Assembly (NCBI RefSeq): GCF_029626265.1
Contig: NZ_JARUBN010000001.1
Span: forward strand, 2,790,001 to 2,854,000
DNA from: Micromonospora sp. WMMD1102
GTDB lineage: Bacteria; Actinomycetota; Actinomycetes; Mycobacteriales; Micromonosporaceae
DNA length: 64,000 bases
Reading direction: 5' to 3'
A program made the translations under genes and the position numbers. The notes under the pieces are model-generated. The model worked only from the letters and a program-made list of their open reading frames with translations. It had not been told where the DNA came from and ran no database searches. This document shows positions 1-7,449 of the stretch, in pieces (the first letter of the stretch is position 1; each line of letters starts with the position of its first letter).

Positions 1-439
1 TCTGGACTTCGAGACGCGGATCGCCGACCTGTGGCCACATGCTGGCCAGGCTAGGGTCCTGCGCGCTGGCGGCGCGTAGCACCTCCATGATCGGCGCGAC
101 CCGCTCGAGGACCTCGCAGGTGCCTCGTACGTGTGCCAGCAGGTGCGCCTCGGCGGTGTCGGTCGCGAGAGCGTCGAGGAACCAGGCTCGCTGCATCGTG
201 GGGATCGGCTCGTCGTCGCCGGCGATGGTGACGTCAACCAGTTCCTTGAGCAGCGAAGGCTTGTTGCCGAAGGCGAAGTAGATGGTCTGCACCGCGACGC
301 CGGCCCGCTCGGCGACGCCCTGCAACGTCGTCACCCCGTAGCCCTGGTCGACGAACAACTCGTACGCGGCCCGCAGGATCCGTCGCCGAGTCTGCCGCGA
401 CTTCTCGCCCTTCTTGCCGGTGCTCTTGACCAGTTGCAT
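1..439 (-). CDS. TetR/AcrR family regulator (3' end outside window)
   Basis: The N-terminal 146 codons of a TetR-type repressor are present; the rest lies before base 1. A basic N-terminus is followed by a helix-turn-helix at about residues 36-65 (TLQGVAERAGVAVQTIYFAF), then the start of the variable ligand-binding domain. ATG 439-437 is the natural start because the first TetR helix begins about 15 residues later. The gene is divergent from the small ABM-like gene at 540-803. The 60-bp gap between them carries two palindromes, so autoregulation plus control of the neighbour is the likely arrangement (inference). The ligand is unknown. Confidence 0.9.
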   Translation of the reverse strand, partial: MQLVKSTGKKGEKSRQTRRRILRAAYELFVDQGYGVTTLQGVAERAGVAVQTIYFAFGNKPSLLKELVDVTIAGDDEPIPTMQRAWFLDALATDTAEAHLLAHVRGTCEVLERVAPIMEVLRAASAQDPSLASMWPQVGDPRLEVQ

Positions 440-455
440 GCTTGCACTGTAACAC

Positions 456-488
456 TAGAGTTCGACTCTAAAAAGTTTCTCTAGAGAA
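456..488. promoter_or_regulatory. Palindromic operator candidates between divergent TetR and ABM genes
   Basis: TAGAGT-TCG-ACTCTA (456-470) is a perfect 6-bp inverted repeat. TTCTCTAGAGAA (477-488) is a perfect 12-bp palindrome, and both share a CTCTA/TAGAG core. They lie 17 bp upstream of the TetR start on one side and just before the ABM-like gene on the other, as expected for a TetR operator (inference). Confidence 0.6.
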
Positions 489-539
489 GAGGTACGAAGA
501 TGGCTGTCATCTGGACGACAGCGATTCACGGCCGACCCT

Positions 540-803
540 GTGGACGCCGGTACCGTGCTGGAGCGGCGCGGCAACCTGCTCGCAGCGATCAGGGCGGCGT
601 TCGCCGGCCCGACCGAGACCCGACTGATCCGCGTCGACGAGCGGACCTGGGTGGACATGTGGCGGTGGGACTCGCCCGAGACCCTGCAAGCGGCCCTCGC
701 CGGCGCGCCGAGCCTGCCGGAGGCCGCCGCGGCGTTCGCCGTCGCCGGTGATGTCAGCGCGGAACAGGGCGAACTGGTCGAGGAGGACGACTGGACCCGA
801 TGA
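540..803 (+). CDS. ABM-superfamily (antibiotic biosynthesis monooxygenase-like) small protein
   Basis: An 87-aa dimeric alpha/beta-barrel type protein with the features of small ABM/heme-degrading-like proteins: a helix rich in Leu/Arg, then a strand with VDMWRWDSPETLQAAL. No catalytic assignment is possible. The start is problematic. GTG 540 gives a protein lacking the first beta strand. An ATG at 500 with a good GA-rich ribosome site (485-492) encodes MAVIWTTA, which looks like the missing strand but is out of frame by one base with FTADP upstream of 540. A one-base insertion near 523-525 would explain this. Its divergent partner is the TetR gene. Confidence 0.6.
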   Translation: MDAGTVLERRGNLLAAIRAAFAGPTETRLIRVDERTWVDMWRWDSPETLQAALAGAPSLPEAAAAFAVAGDVSAEQGELVEEDDWTR

Positions 804-964
804 CGGCTGGGTCCTGGTCGCCTGCACGGGGCTGACGGTGGTCTTCGCGCCGCTGTCGGTGCGGTTGCTCCGCGCCAGTTGACGACGGATCAGGCGGCCG
901 AGGGGTGCTGGCCACGCCCCTCGGCCGCCTGATCCTGCGGCCGAGCGGGCGGGAAGGGCCGTCG

Positions 965-2149
965 CTACGGGGCGAGTACCACCTTGATGCAGCCGTCCGT
1001 CTTCTGCTGGAACATCTCGTAGCCCTCGGCGGCCCGCTCCAGCGGCAGCCGGTGGGTGCGCAGGTCCTCCACCCCGAGCGGATCGTCGTCCCGGCCCAGC
1101 AATGGCATGATCTCGTCGGTCCAGCGGCGCACGTGCGCCTGCCCCATCCGCAGCTGCACCCCACGGTCGAACATCTCCATCAACGGCATCGGGTCGAGTT
1201 CCCCGCCGTAGACCCCGGAGAGCGAGACGGTGCCGCCCCGGCGTACCGACTTGACGGCGGCGTGCAGGACGCTGAGCCGGTCCACACCGAACCGGTCGGT
1301 CATCGACCGGGCCACCGGATCCGGCAGCAGTCCCACCACGGTCTGGGCGAGCTTGCCCCACGGCGACCCGTGCGCCTCCATCCCGACCGCGTCGACGACC
1401 GAGTCGGGGCCACGGCCGTCGACCAGGTCGAGCAGGGCACCCGGCACGTCGTCCAGGTCGCTGACGTCGACGGTCTCCACGCCGTGCCGCCGCGCCATCG
1501 CCAGCCGCTCGGGGACCAGGTCGAGTCCGATGACCCGGGCGGCGCCGAGCTGACGGCCGACCCGGGCACAGAACTGCCCGACCGGCCCGAGGCCGAAGAC
1601 GGCGAGCGTGCCGCCCTCGGGCACGTCCGCGTACCGCACCGCCTGCCAGGCCGTCGGCAGGATGTCGGAGAGGTAGAGGTAGCGCTCGTCCGAACCCGTC
1701 GACGGCACCTTGACCGGGCCGAACTGTGCGTGCGGGACGCGCAGGTACTCGGCCTGGCCGCCCGGCACCGAGCCGTAGAGGGAGGTGTAGCCGAACAGGG
1801 CCGCACCCTTGCCCTCGGAGCGGACCTGGGTCGTCTCGCACTGGGCGTAGAGCTGGCGCTGGCACATCCAGCACGAACCGCAGGAGATGTTGAACGGCAC
1901 CACCACCCGGTCACCCGGCCGGAGCCGGTCCACCGCCGGGCCGACCTCCTCGACGATGCCCATCGTCTCGTGGCCCAGGACGTCGCCCGGTTTGAGATAG
2001 GCACCCAGCACCTCGTAAAGGTGCAGGTCGGAACCACAGATGGCGGTCGAGGTCACCCGGATCACCGCGTCGGTCGGCTCCTCGACACGGGGGTCCGGGA
2101 CCTCCGTCACCCGTACGTCGCGCTTGCCCTGCCAGGTCAGTGCCTTCAT
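965..2149 (-). CDS. Zinc-dependent alcohol dehydrogenase (formaldehyde dehydrogenase-like MDR)
   Basis: A 394-aa medium-chain dehydrogenase. The catalytic zinc site is visible as C38 (CGSDLH) and H60-E61 (GHETMG). The structural zinc loop is the four-cysteine stretch CGSCWMCQRQLYAQC. The Rossmann nucleotide site is GLGPVGQFCARVG. The length and long insert resemble the glutathione-independent formaldehyde dehydrogenase/threonine dehydrogenase branch, so NAD(P)-dependent oxidation of an alcohol or aldehyde adduct is expected; the substrate is unknown. ATG 2149 is preceded by GGGAGGCGG, a clear ribosome site. Longer upstream reading is low-complexity and rejected. It is divergent from the F420 oxidoreductase across a 404-bp gap. 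Confidence 0.9.
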   Translation of the reverse strand: MKALTWQGKRDVRVTEVPDPRVEEPTDAVIRVTSTAICGSDLHLYEVLGAYLKPGDVLGHETMGIVEEVGPAVDRLRPGDRVVVPFNISCGSCWMCQRQLYAQCETTQVRSEGKGAALFGYTSLYGSVPGGQAEYLRVPHAQFGPVKVPSTGSDERYLYLSDILPTAWQAVRYADVPEGGTLAVFGLGPVGQFCARVGRQLGAARVIGLDLVPERLAMARRHGVETVDVSDLDDVPGALLDLVDGRGPDSVVDAVGMEAHGSPWGKLAQTVVGLLPDPVARSMTDRFGVDRLSVLHAAVKSVRRGGTVSLSGVYGGELDPMPLMEMFDRGVQLRMGQAHVRRWTDEIMPLLGRDDDPLGVEDLRTHRLPLERAAEGYEMFQQKTDGCIKVVLAP

Positions 2150-2171
2150 CTGTCCGCCTCCCAAGGCCCAT

Positions 2172-2220
2172 GCATGACGAACGCCGCTGCATGACGAAAC
2201 GCCGCCGCATGACGAACTGC
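2172..2220. repeat. Three direct copies of GCATGACGAA-type motif
   Basis: GCATGACGAACGCCGCT (2172-2188), GCATGACGAAACGCCGCC (2189-2206) and GCATGACGAACTGC (2208-2220) follow each other at 17-19-bp spacing. They begin 23 bp upstream of the alcohol dehydrogenase start. Position and spacing suit an activator or repressor array, but no known regulator motif is recognised. Confidence 0.6.
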
Positions 2221-2418
2221 TACCCGGGTACGGGCCGCCCCAACCCGCAACCTGGGCAACGGCGGCGGCATCAACGGCCGCGCATCTGGGTAGGAGAGGT
2301 CGAGCAGGAGCTATTCGTGGGCAAAGGTGATCAGCGGCCTCGTCGGGGTGGTCGCGGTGGCCGACGCCAGACAGCACACCAGGCGGTCGGCACATCCGGG
2401 GAGTCGACCGCCGTCTCC

Positions 2419-2470
2419 CCACCGGGCTCGACGGCACCGGCGCCGTCGGGCCCGGTGGTGTCGAGCCCGG
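2419..2470 (+). promoter_or_regulatory. Leader with two mutually exclusive hairpins before the F420 oxidoreductase
   Basis: CCACCGGGCTCGACGGC (2419-2435) pairs over 17 bp with 2442-2458 around a 6-nt loop; only one T/G wobble occurs. Within the same left arm, CCGGGCTCGAC (2422-2432) is also perfectly complementary to GTCGAGCCCGG (2460-2470). The two helices cannot form together. The hairpin lies 95-135 nt upstream of the start at 2554. The rest of the 2150-2553 gap shows no convincing gene. Confidence 0.45.
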
Positions 2471-2553
2471 CGTGGTTGGAGGCGGCGGGCGGACGACTGA
2501 TCTGGCATCGATCCGGGTAGGGCGGTGAGCACGCCCGATTCGAGGAGGACGGC

Positions 2554-3513
2554 ATGCGCATCGGCTACTTCCTGTCCAGCGAGGAGTACACCCCGGCTGA
2601 ACTGCTGGAGCAGGCTCGCGGGGCGGAGGCGGCGGGCTTCCAGGCCCTGTGGATCTCCGACCACTACCACCCCTGGGTGGACGCGCAGGGGCAGAGCGGA
2701 TTCGTCTGGTCGATGCTCGGCGCGCTCAGCCAGGTCTGCTCGCTGCCGGTCACCACGGCCGTGACCTGCCCCACCGTCCGGATCCATCCGGCGGTGATCG
2801 CCCAGGCCGCCGCGACGACCGCGGTGCTGCACTCCGGCCGGTTCGTGCTCGGCGTCGGCACCGGCGAGGCACTGAACGAGCACATCTTCGGCGACGCCTG
2901 GCCGAATGCCGGCACCAGGTTGGAGATGCTGGAGGAGGCCGTCGAGGTGATCCGCGAGCTGTGGCGGGGCGAGTTCGTGGAACACCAGGGCAGGCACTAC
3001 CGGGTCGAGAACGCCCGGATCTACACCCGACCGGAGACCCCGCCGCCGATCTACGTCTCCGGCTTCGGCCCGAAGGCGATCGACCTCGCCGCCCGGATCG
3101 GCGACGGCTACATCAGCATGATGCCGGACAAGGAGCTGGTCGACCGGTTCCGGGCCAACGGCGGCGGGGACAAGCCGTGCCAGGCCGGCTTCAAGGCGGC
3201 GTACGCCGGCAGCGTCGAGGAGGGCGCCAGGATCGCCTACCAGCGGTGGCCCAATGCCGGCGTACCCGGCGAGCTGTCCCAGGTGCTGCCCTCGCCCCGG
3301 CACTTCGAGCAGGCCTCCCACCTGGTCACCGAGGAGCAGGTGAAGCAGGCGTTCGTCTGCGGCGACGACCCGAATGCCCACCTGGAGATGATCGACAAGT
3401 ACGCGCAGGCGGGCTTCGACGAGGTCTACGTGGCCAACACCGGGCCGCACTACCAGGGTCTCTTCGAGCTGTACGCCAAGCAGGTGCTGCCGGCCCTGGG
3501 CGCCGACCGGTAG
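2554..3513 (+). CDS. LLM-class F420-dependent oxidoreductase (TIGR03557-like)
   Basis: A 319-aa luciferase-like TIM-barrel protein. It opens with MRIGYFLSSEEY, has WISDHYHPW in the first strands, FVLGVGTGEALNEH in the middle and IYVSGFGPKAIDLAARIGDG near residue 165-185. This pattern is typical of the F420-dependent glucose-6-phosphate dehydrogenase-like group, in which hydride passes to coenzyme F420. The true substrate cannot be read from sequence. ATG 2554 is preceded by GAGGAGGA. The gene stands alone, divergent from the dehydrogenase. An unusually stable leader hairpin may control it. Confidence 0.9.
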   Translation: MRIGYFLSSEEYTPAELLEQARGAEAAGFQALWISDHYHPWVDAQGQSGFVWSMLGALSQVCSLPVTTAVTCPTVRIHPAVIAQAAATTAVLHSGRFVLGVGTGEALNEHIFGDAWPNAGTRLEMLEEAVEVIRELWRGEFVEHQGRHYRVENARIYTRPETPPPIYVSGFGPKAIDLAARIGDGYISMMPDKELVDRFRANGGGDKPCQAGFKAAYAGSVEEGARIAYQRWPNAGVPGELSQVLPSPRHFEQASHLVTEEQVKQAFVCGDDPNAHLEMIDKYAQAGFDEVYVANTGPHYQGLFELYAKQVLPALGADR

Positions 3514-3548
3514 CCGGAGCTGCCGGCCAGGCGTCCAGTTCGGAGCGG

Positions 3549-3700
3549 TTCGTTGCCGAGCGCGGTGTACTCGTCCGGCCCGGTGACCCCGTGCAGGTGG
3601 AAGTCGCCCGCCTCGTCGAAGTGGCCCACCCGGCTCCACAGCCGAGCCGTCTCGACCAGCAGTTCCAGTCCGACCTCGTCGAGGAGGGCGTGGGCCGGGA
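3549..3700 (-). pseudogene. GH65 (maltose/trehalose phosphorylase-type) remnant
   Basis: About 50 codons on the minus strand read as a piece of a glycoside hydrolase family 65 enzyme: LLDEVGLELLVETARLWSRV, then HLHGVTGPDEYTAL. In GH65 the Glu of GPDEY is the catalytic acid, so this is the active-site segment of a once ~750-aa enzyme. There is no (alpha/alpha)6 barrel around it, and the frame continues into unrelated sequence past GNEP. The gap 3514-3980 between the F420 gene and catalase otherwise holds only the catalase promoter region. Confidence 0.7.
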
Positions 3701-3980
3701 TCGCCGGCCCGCGGCGAGCGCTGGCCGGCCCGGTGTCGACGCTCATGCCTGGGTACCCGTCACGGACCGACCCGCCTGCGGGGTACGGTCCCGGTCTGCC
3801 TGCCCAACTGCGTCCACGGGTCTTCCGCTACCCAGAACAGCCGCGCGCTACTCGGCCGGCGTCGGCGGGACGAATCACACAGCCATCCCGCAAAATCCTG
3901 ACATCGGCGCGTTTTGCCTGATCAGAGCAGGGTAGGGAGCTGAGGGCACAATCCAGTCACCAGATGGAGGACCTGCCCAA

Positions 3981-6242
3981 ATGGATGCCAGCAAGCCCGC
4001 CAAGGCGGTCAAGGAGGTCGTCGAGGCGGCCACGGAGGCGCTGACCGACGGGCCGGCGACGGAGCTGCCGGGTGCGCCGGGCAGCGTTCCGCCTCCGCTG
4101 ACCGAACCCACCGACCCACGGGAACCGCTGCCGCCGAAGAAGGAGCAGGGCGCTCCGGAGACCCGTACCCCGACCGGGACGCCGACCGGCGTTCCGGCGG
4201 TCGCCTGCGGACAGCGGGGCGCCTACCTGACGACCGCGCAGGGTGCACGGCTGCGGGACACCGACCACTCGCTCAAGGCCGGGCCCAGGGGACCGGTCCT
4301 GCTCCAGGACCACCACCTGCGGGAGAAGATCACCCACTTCGACCACGAACGGATCCCCGAGCGGGTGGTGCACGCCCGGGGAGCCGGGGCGCACGGGGTG
4401 TTCGTCGGCTACGGCACCGCCGAGGCGGTCACCAGGGCCGGCTTCCTCGGCAAGGGCCGCAAGACCGACGTGTTCGTCCGCTTCTCCACGGTGCTCGGCT
4501 CGCGCGGCTCGGCCGACACGGTCCGGGACACCCGTGGCTTCGCCACCAAGTTCTACACCGACGAAGGCACCTTCGACCTCGTCGCCAACAACATCCCGGT
4601 CTTCTTCATCCAGGACGCCATCAAGTTCCCCGACGTCATCCACGCCGGGAAGCCGCACCCCGACCGCGAGATCCCGCAGGCCCAGAGCGCGCACGACACC
4701 TTCTGGGACTTCGTCTCCCTGCACACCGAGGCGCAGCACCACACCATCTGGAACATGTCCGACCGGGGCATCCCGCGCTCGTACCGGATGATGGAAGGCT
4801 TCGGCGTACACACCTTCCGGCTGGTGAACGCGGCCGGGGAGACGGCGCTGGTGAAGTTCCACTGGAAGCCCACCCTGGGTGTGCACTCGCTGACCTGGGA
4901 GGAGGCGCAGTTGCTCGGCGGCGTCGACCCGGACTTCCACCGCCGGGACCTCTACGACGCGATCGAGGCCGGCGCCTTCCCCGAGTGGGAACTCGGCATC
5001 CAGGTGCTGCCGGACACCCCGGAGGAGACCTTCGCCGGCGTGGACCTGCTCGACCCGACGAAGATCGTGCCGGAGGAACTCGCCCCGGTGCAGCCGGTGG
5101 GACGGCTGACCCTGAACCGGACCCCTACCAACTTCTTCGCCGAGACCGAGCAGGTCGCCTTCCACGTCGGCCACCTGCCGCCCGGCATCGACGTCACCAA
5201 CGACCCGCTGTTGCAGGGCCGGCTCTTCTCCTACGTCGACACCCAGCTGACCCGGCTCGGCGGGCCGAACTACTCGCAGATCCCGGTCAACCGTCCGCAC
5301 GCACCGGTCAACGACATGCTCCGGGACGGCTTCCACCAGCACGCGGTGCATGCCGGGGTGGCGCCGTACCGGCCGAACTCGCTCGACGGGGGCAACCCGT
5401 TCCCGGCCGGGGACGACGAGAACGCGTTCGTCGACGTGCCGGTGCGGGTGGCGGAGGCGCCCAAGGTACGCGCCAACCCGGTCTCCTTCGACGACCACTT
5501 CAGCCAGGCCCGGCTCTTCTGGCTGAGCATGACCGACGTGGAGCGGGAGCACATCGTCCGCGCCTACACCTTCGAGCTGGGCAAGTGCTACCACCAGGCG
5601 ATCAGGGAACGCCAACTGCGCTGCCTGGCCAACATCGACCCGGTGCTCTGTGCCCAGGTCGCCGCCGGTCTCGGCCTGCCCGCGCCGGAGCCGACGGTGC
5701 CGCTCGCCGACGTCACGCCCAGCGCCGCGCTGTCACAGCTCGGCCGCAGCTGGCCGACCGACGGCCGGACGGTCGGGATCGTCGTCGACGCCGGTGCCGA
5801 TCTCGGCGGCGTCGACGAGGTCCGGCAGGCGGTGTTCGCCGCCGGCATGGTGCCGCTGCTGGTCGCGCCGCACGGCGGCACGGTCGCCGGCCTGCCGGTG
5901 CAGCGGACCTTCGCCACCGCCCGGTCGGTCGAGTTCGACGCGCTGCTGCTGGCCGGGGCGCCGGCACCCGCGCCGGACGCGCTCCCGGCCCGGGACGCCA
6001 AGGCGGCTGCGGCCGACTCGCCGGCAGTGGACCCACGGGTGCTGCTGCTCGTCGAGGAGTGCTGGCGGCACGCGAAGGCGATCGGCGGCTGGGGTCCCGG
6101 TGCGGCCGTACTGCGCCGGGTCGGGGTGACCGACACACCCGGCGTCGTCACGGGCGAGGCCGCGACGGAGGTCTTCACCGACGTACGGCAGCTGCTGGCC
6201 GCGCACCGGTGCTGGGAACGGTTCCCTGCCTCGGTCGGCTGA
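3981..6242 (+). CDS. katE: Large-subunit catalase HPII (KatE type)
   Basis: A 753-aa clade-2 monofunctional catalase that converts hydrogen peroxide to water and oxygen using heme. H131 (VVHARG), N204 (LVANNIPVFF) and Y418 (RLFSYVDTQ) match the distal His, Asn and proximal Tyr of HPII with an offset of 3. Residues about 600-753 form the extra C-terminal flavodoxin/DJ-1-like domain. The first ~70 residues are a Pro/Thr-rich extension. ATG 3981 has GGAGGA 11 bp upstream. The gene is monocistronic, with a hairpin just after its stop. An inverted repeat GCAAAA/TTTTGC (3890-3917) lies in the promoter region. Stationary-phase or stress expression is expected. Confidence 0.97.
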   Translation: MDASKPAKAVKEVVEAATEALTDGPATELPGAPGSVPPPLTEPTDPREPLPPKKEQGAPETRTPTGTPTGVPAVACGQRGAYLTTAQGARLRDTDHSLKAGPRGPVLLQDHHLREKITHFDHERIPERVVHARGAGAHGVFVGYGTAEAVTRAGFLGKGRKTDVFVRFSTVLGSRGSADTVRDTRGFATKFYTDEGTFDLVANNIPVFFIQDAIKFPDVIHAGKPHPDREIPQAQSAHDTFWDFVSLHTEAQHHTIWNMSDRGIPRSYRMMEGFGVHTFRLVNAAGETALVKFHWKPTLGVHSLTWEEAQLLGGVDPDFHRRDLYDAIEAGAFPEWELGIQVLPDTPEETFAGVDLLDPTKIVPEELAPVQPVGRLTLNRTPTNFFAETEQVAFHVGHLPPGIDVTNDPLLQGRLFSYVDTQLTRLGGPNYSQIPVNRPHAPVNDMLRDGFHQHAVHAGVAPYRPNSLDGGNPFPAGDDENAFVDVPVRVAEAPKVRANPVSFDDHFSQARLFWLSMTDVEREHIVRAYTFELGKCYHQAIRERQLRCLANIDPVLCAQVAAGLGLPAPEPTVPLADVTPSAALSQLGRSWPTDGRTVGIVVDAGADLGGVDEVRQAVFAAGMVPLLVAPHGGTVAGLPVQRTFATARSVEFDALLLAGAPAPAPDALPARDAKAAAADSPAVDPRVLLLVEECWRHAKAIGGWGPGAAVLRRVGVTDTPGVVTGEAATEVFTDVRQLLAAHRCWERFPASVG

Positions 6243-6252
6243 CCTCGACCGT

Positions 6253-6280
6253 CCCGCCTGTCCGGATCCGGCGGGTGTTT
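6253..6280 (+). terminator. Rho-independent-like terminator after catalase
   Basis: CCCGCC (6253-6258) and GGCGGG (6270-6275) form a stem ten bases after the catalase stop, followed by TGTTTT. The loop itself contains the palindrome CCGGATCCGG. Confidence 0.5.
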
Positions 6281-6306
6281 TCCGCGACCGAGCCTCGGGT
6301 AGCAGA

Positions 6307-6350
6307 TCCGACACTGGTGCGGGACGAGTCCGACGCTGGTGCGGGACGAA
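6307..6350. repeat. 22-bp tandem duplication upstream of DUF4235 gene
   Basis: Two adjacent 22-bp units beginning TCCGAC(A/G)CTGGTGCGGGA (6307-6328, 6329-6350) differ at two positions. They lie 30 bp upstream of the DUF4235 start, where promoter elements would be. Confidence 0.6.
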
Positions 6351-6379
6351 GAGCGCAAGTACTCATTGGAGGGTCGGAG

Positions 6380-6652
6380 ATGGGCCGTACGGTTTCGAAG
6401 ATCGCGTACAAGCCGGTCGGGGTGCTGCTCGGGGTCAGCGCGGGTGCGATCGCGAGCTTCGCCTTCAAACAGGTCTGGAAGCAGGTGGCCGGCGACCGTG
6501 AAGCTCCGTACGCGACCGACGAGGACCGCGGCTGGGGCGAGATCCTCGCGGCCGCGGCCCTGCAAGGTCTGATCTTCGGTGTGGTGAAGGCGGCCGTCGA
6601 CCGCAGCGGCGCGGTCGGCGTCCGCCGGATGACCGGCCGCTGGCCGGACTGA
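6380..6652 (+). CDS. DUF4235 small membrane protein
   Basis: A 90-aa protein with two hydrophobic segments: VGVLLGVSAGAIASFAF at residues 14-30 and ILAAAALQGLIFGVVKAAV at about 54-72. This is the usual architecture of the actinobacterial DUF4235 family, whose function is unknown. The charged connector carries a conserved-looking WG(E)I motif. ATG 6380 is chosen over longer upstream reading because GGAGGG sits 7 bp before it and the protein then has the family's normal length. It follows catalase in the same direction but is separated by a likely terminator. Confidence 0.85.
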   Translation: MGRTVSKIAYKPVGVLLGVSAGAIASFAFKQVWKQVAGDREAPYATDEDRGWGEILAAAALQGLIFGVVKAAVDRSGAVGVRRMTGRWPD

Positions 6653-6671
6653 CGGTTGCCGGCCGGAGGGT

Positions 6672-7031
6672 TCAGTCGGCGTCGCCCGTCACGAAGAGCA
6701 GGCCGGTCAGCTCGAGAACCCGGCGGACGTTGCGCCGGCAGTTCACCACGTCCAGTCCGGCGTTCTGCCCGGTCGCCCGGTTGTAGGCGTGCACGAGGGT
6801 GGCGATGCCGCTGGAGTCCAGGAAGGTGACGCCGGCCAGGTCGACGGTGAGTCTGGCCGGTCTCTCCGCCAGCACCTCGTCCACGCACTCGCGCAGGCTG
6901 TCGGCGGTACTCATGTCCACCTCGCCGTCGGCTGCCACCCGGACCTCGGCGCCGTCGCGGACCACGGTCAGGGACAGGACGGCGCCGGTGGAGTCGAGGT
7001 CGGGCGATTTCTCCCACCTTCCGGCTGTCAT
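6672..7031 (-). CDS. STAS-domain anti-anti-sigma factor
   Basis: A 119-aa STAS protein. The core reads ADGEVDMSTADSLRECV, then LTVDLAGVTFLDSSGIATLV. The Ser-Ser of FLDSSG is where SpoIIAA-like antagonists are phosphorylated by anti-sigma kinases (family knowledge). No anti-sigma kinase or phosphatase lies nearby, so it is an orphan antagonist whose partner is encoded elsewhere. ATG 7031 gives a normal-length protein but has no clear ribosome site; a TATGAT sequence lies just upstream on the coding strand. It converges with the DUF4235 gene. Confidence 0.88.
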   Translation of the reverse strand: MTAGRWEKSPDLDSTGAVLSLTVVRDGAEVRVAADGEVDMSTADSLRECVDEVLAERPARLTVDLAGVTFLDSSGIATLVHAYNRATGQNAGLDVVNCRRNVRRVLELTGLLFVTGDAD

Positions 7032-7166
7032 CGCATCATAATGACACCTGCCGGTGCCGGTGTGGCGTACCGCGGCCCGTCCATCCCGGCAGCGTGCCGG
7101 CGCCGAGACCGACGGCCCGGCTGACCAGATGAGCGGCCCGCCGGCGGAGCGGGGGATAGTCGGCGC

Positions 7167-7312
7167 GGAGACTGTCGAGCTGGGTGCACAGACGGGGCAC
7201 GGAAGCCGGGTTGCCGACGGGGTGATGCGGTTCGGGCCGACTGGTGGGCGGAGCCGGGGGTTCGGGCAGCTCGGCAGGGTGGGCGCACAAGCGGGGCAGC
7301 TCGACAGTCTCC
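7167..7312 (+). repeat. Dispersed inverted-repeat element, copy A
   Basis: This 146-bp element is bounded by a perfect 15-bp terminal inverted repeat: GGAGACTGTCGAGCT (7167-7181) and AGCTCGACAGTCTCC (7298-7312). Inside each end are direct-related motifs GGGTGCACAGACGGGGCA and GGGCGCACAAGCGGGGCA. The centre is not shared with copy B at 53125-53228, which lies in the opposite orientation. It occupies most of the 418-bp gap between the STAS and GH15 genes, which contains no convincing gene. Confidence 0.75.
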
Positions 7313-7449
7313 CCGGCGAATATCCCCACCCCGCACCCGACCCGACGCCGGGAGATCGCCAGCTCGGAAAAATACCTGGCAGCACCGGGTCATCCGATCG
7401 GCATGCAAGACAGGGCACTAGTCCCGGTGGAACCGGGTAAGCGCGCGGA

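Noticed and set aside
2140..2520. Plus-strand open frame in the dehydrogenase/F420 intergenic region
   Set aside because: It has low-complexity Arg/Gly/Pro content and covers the repeats and hairpin, with no ribosome site; better explained as regulatory DNA.
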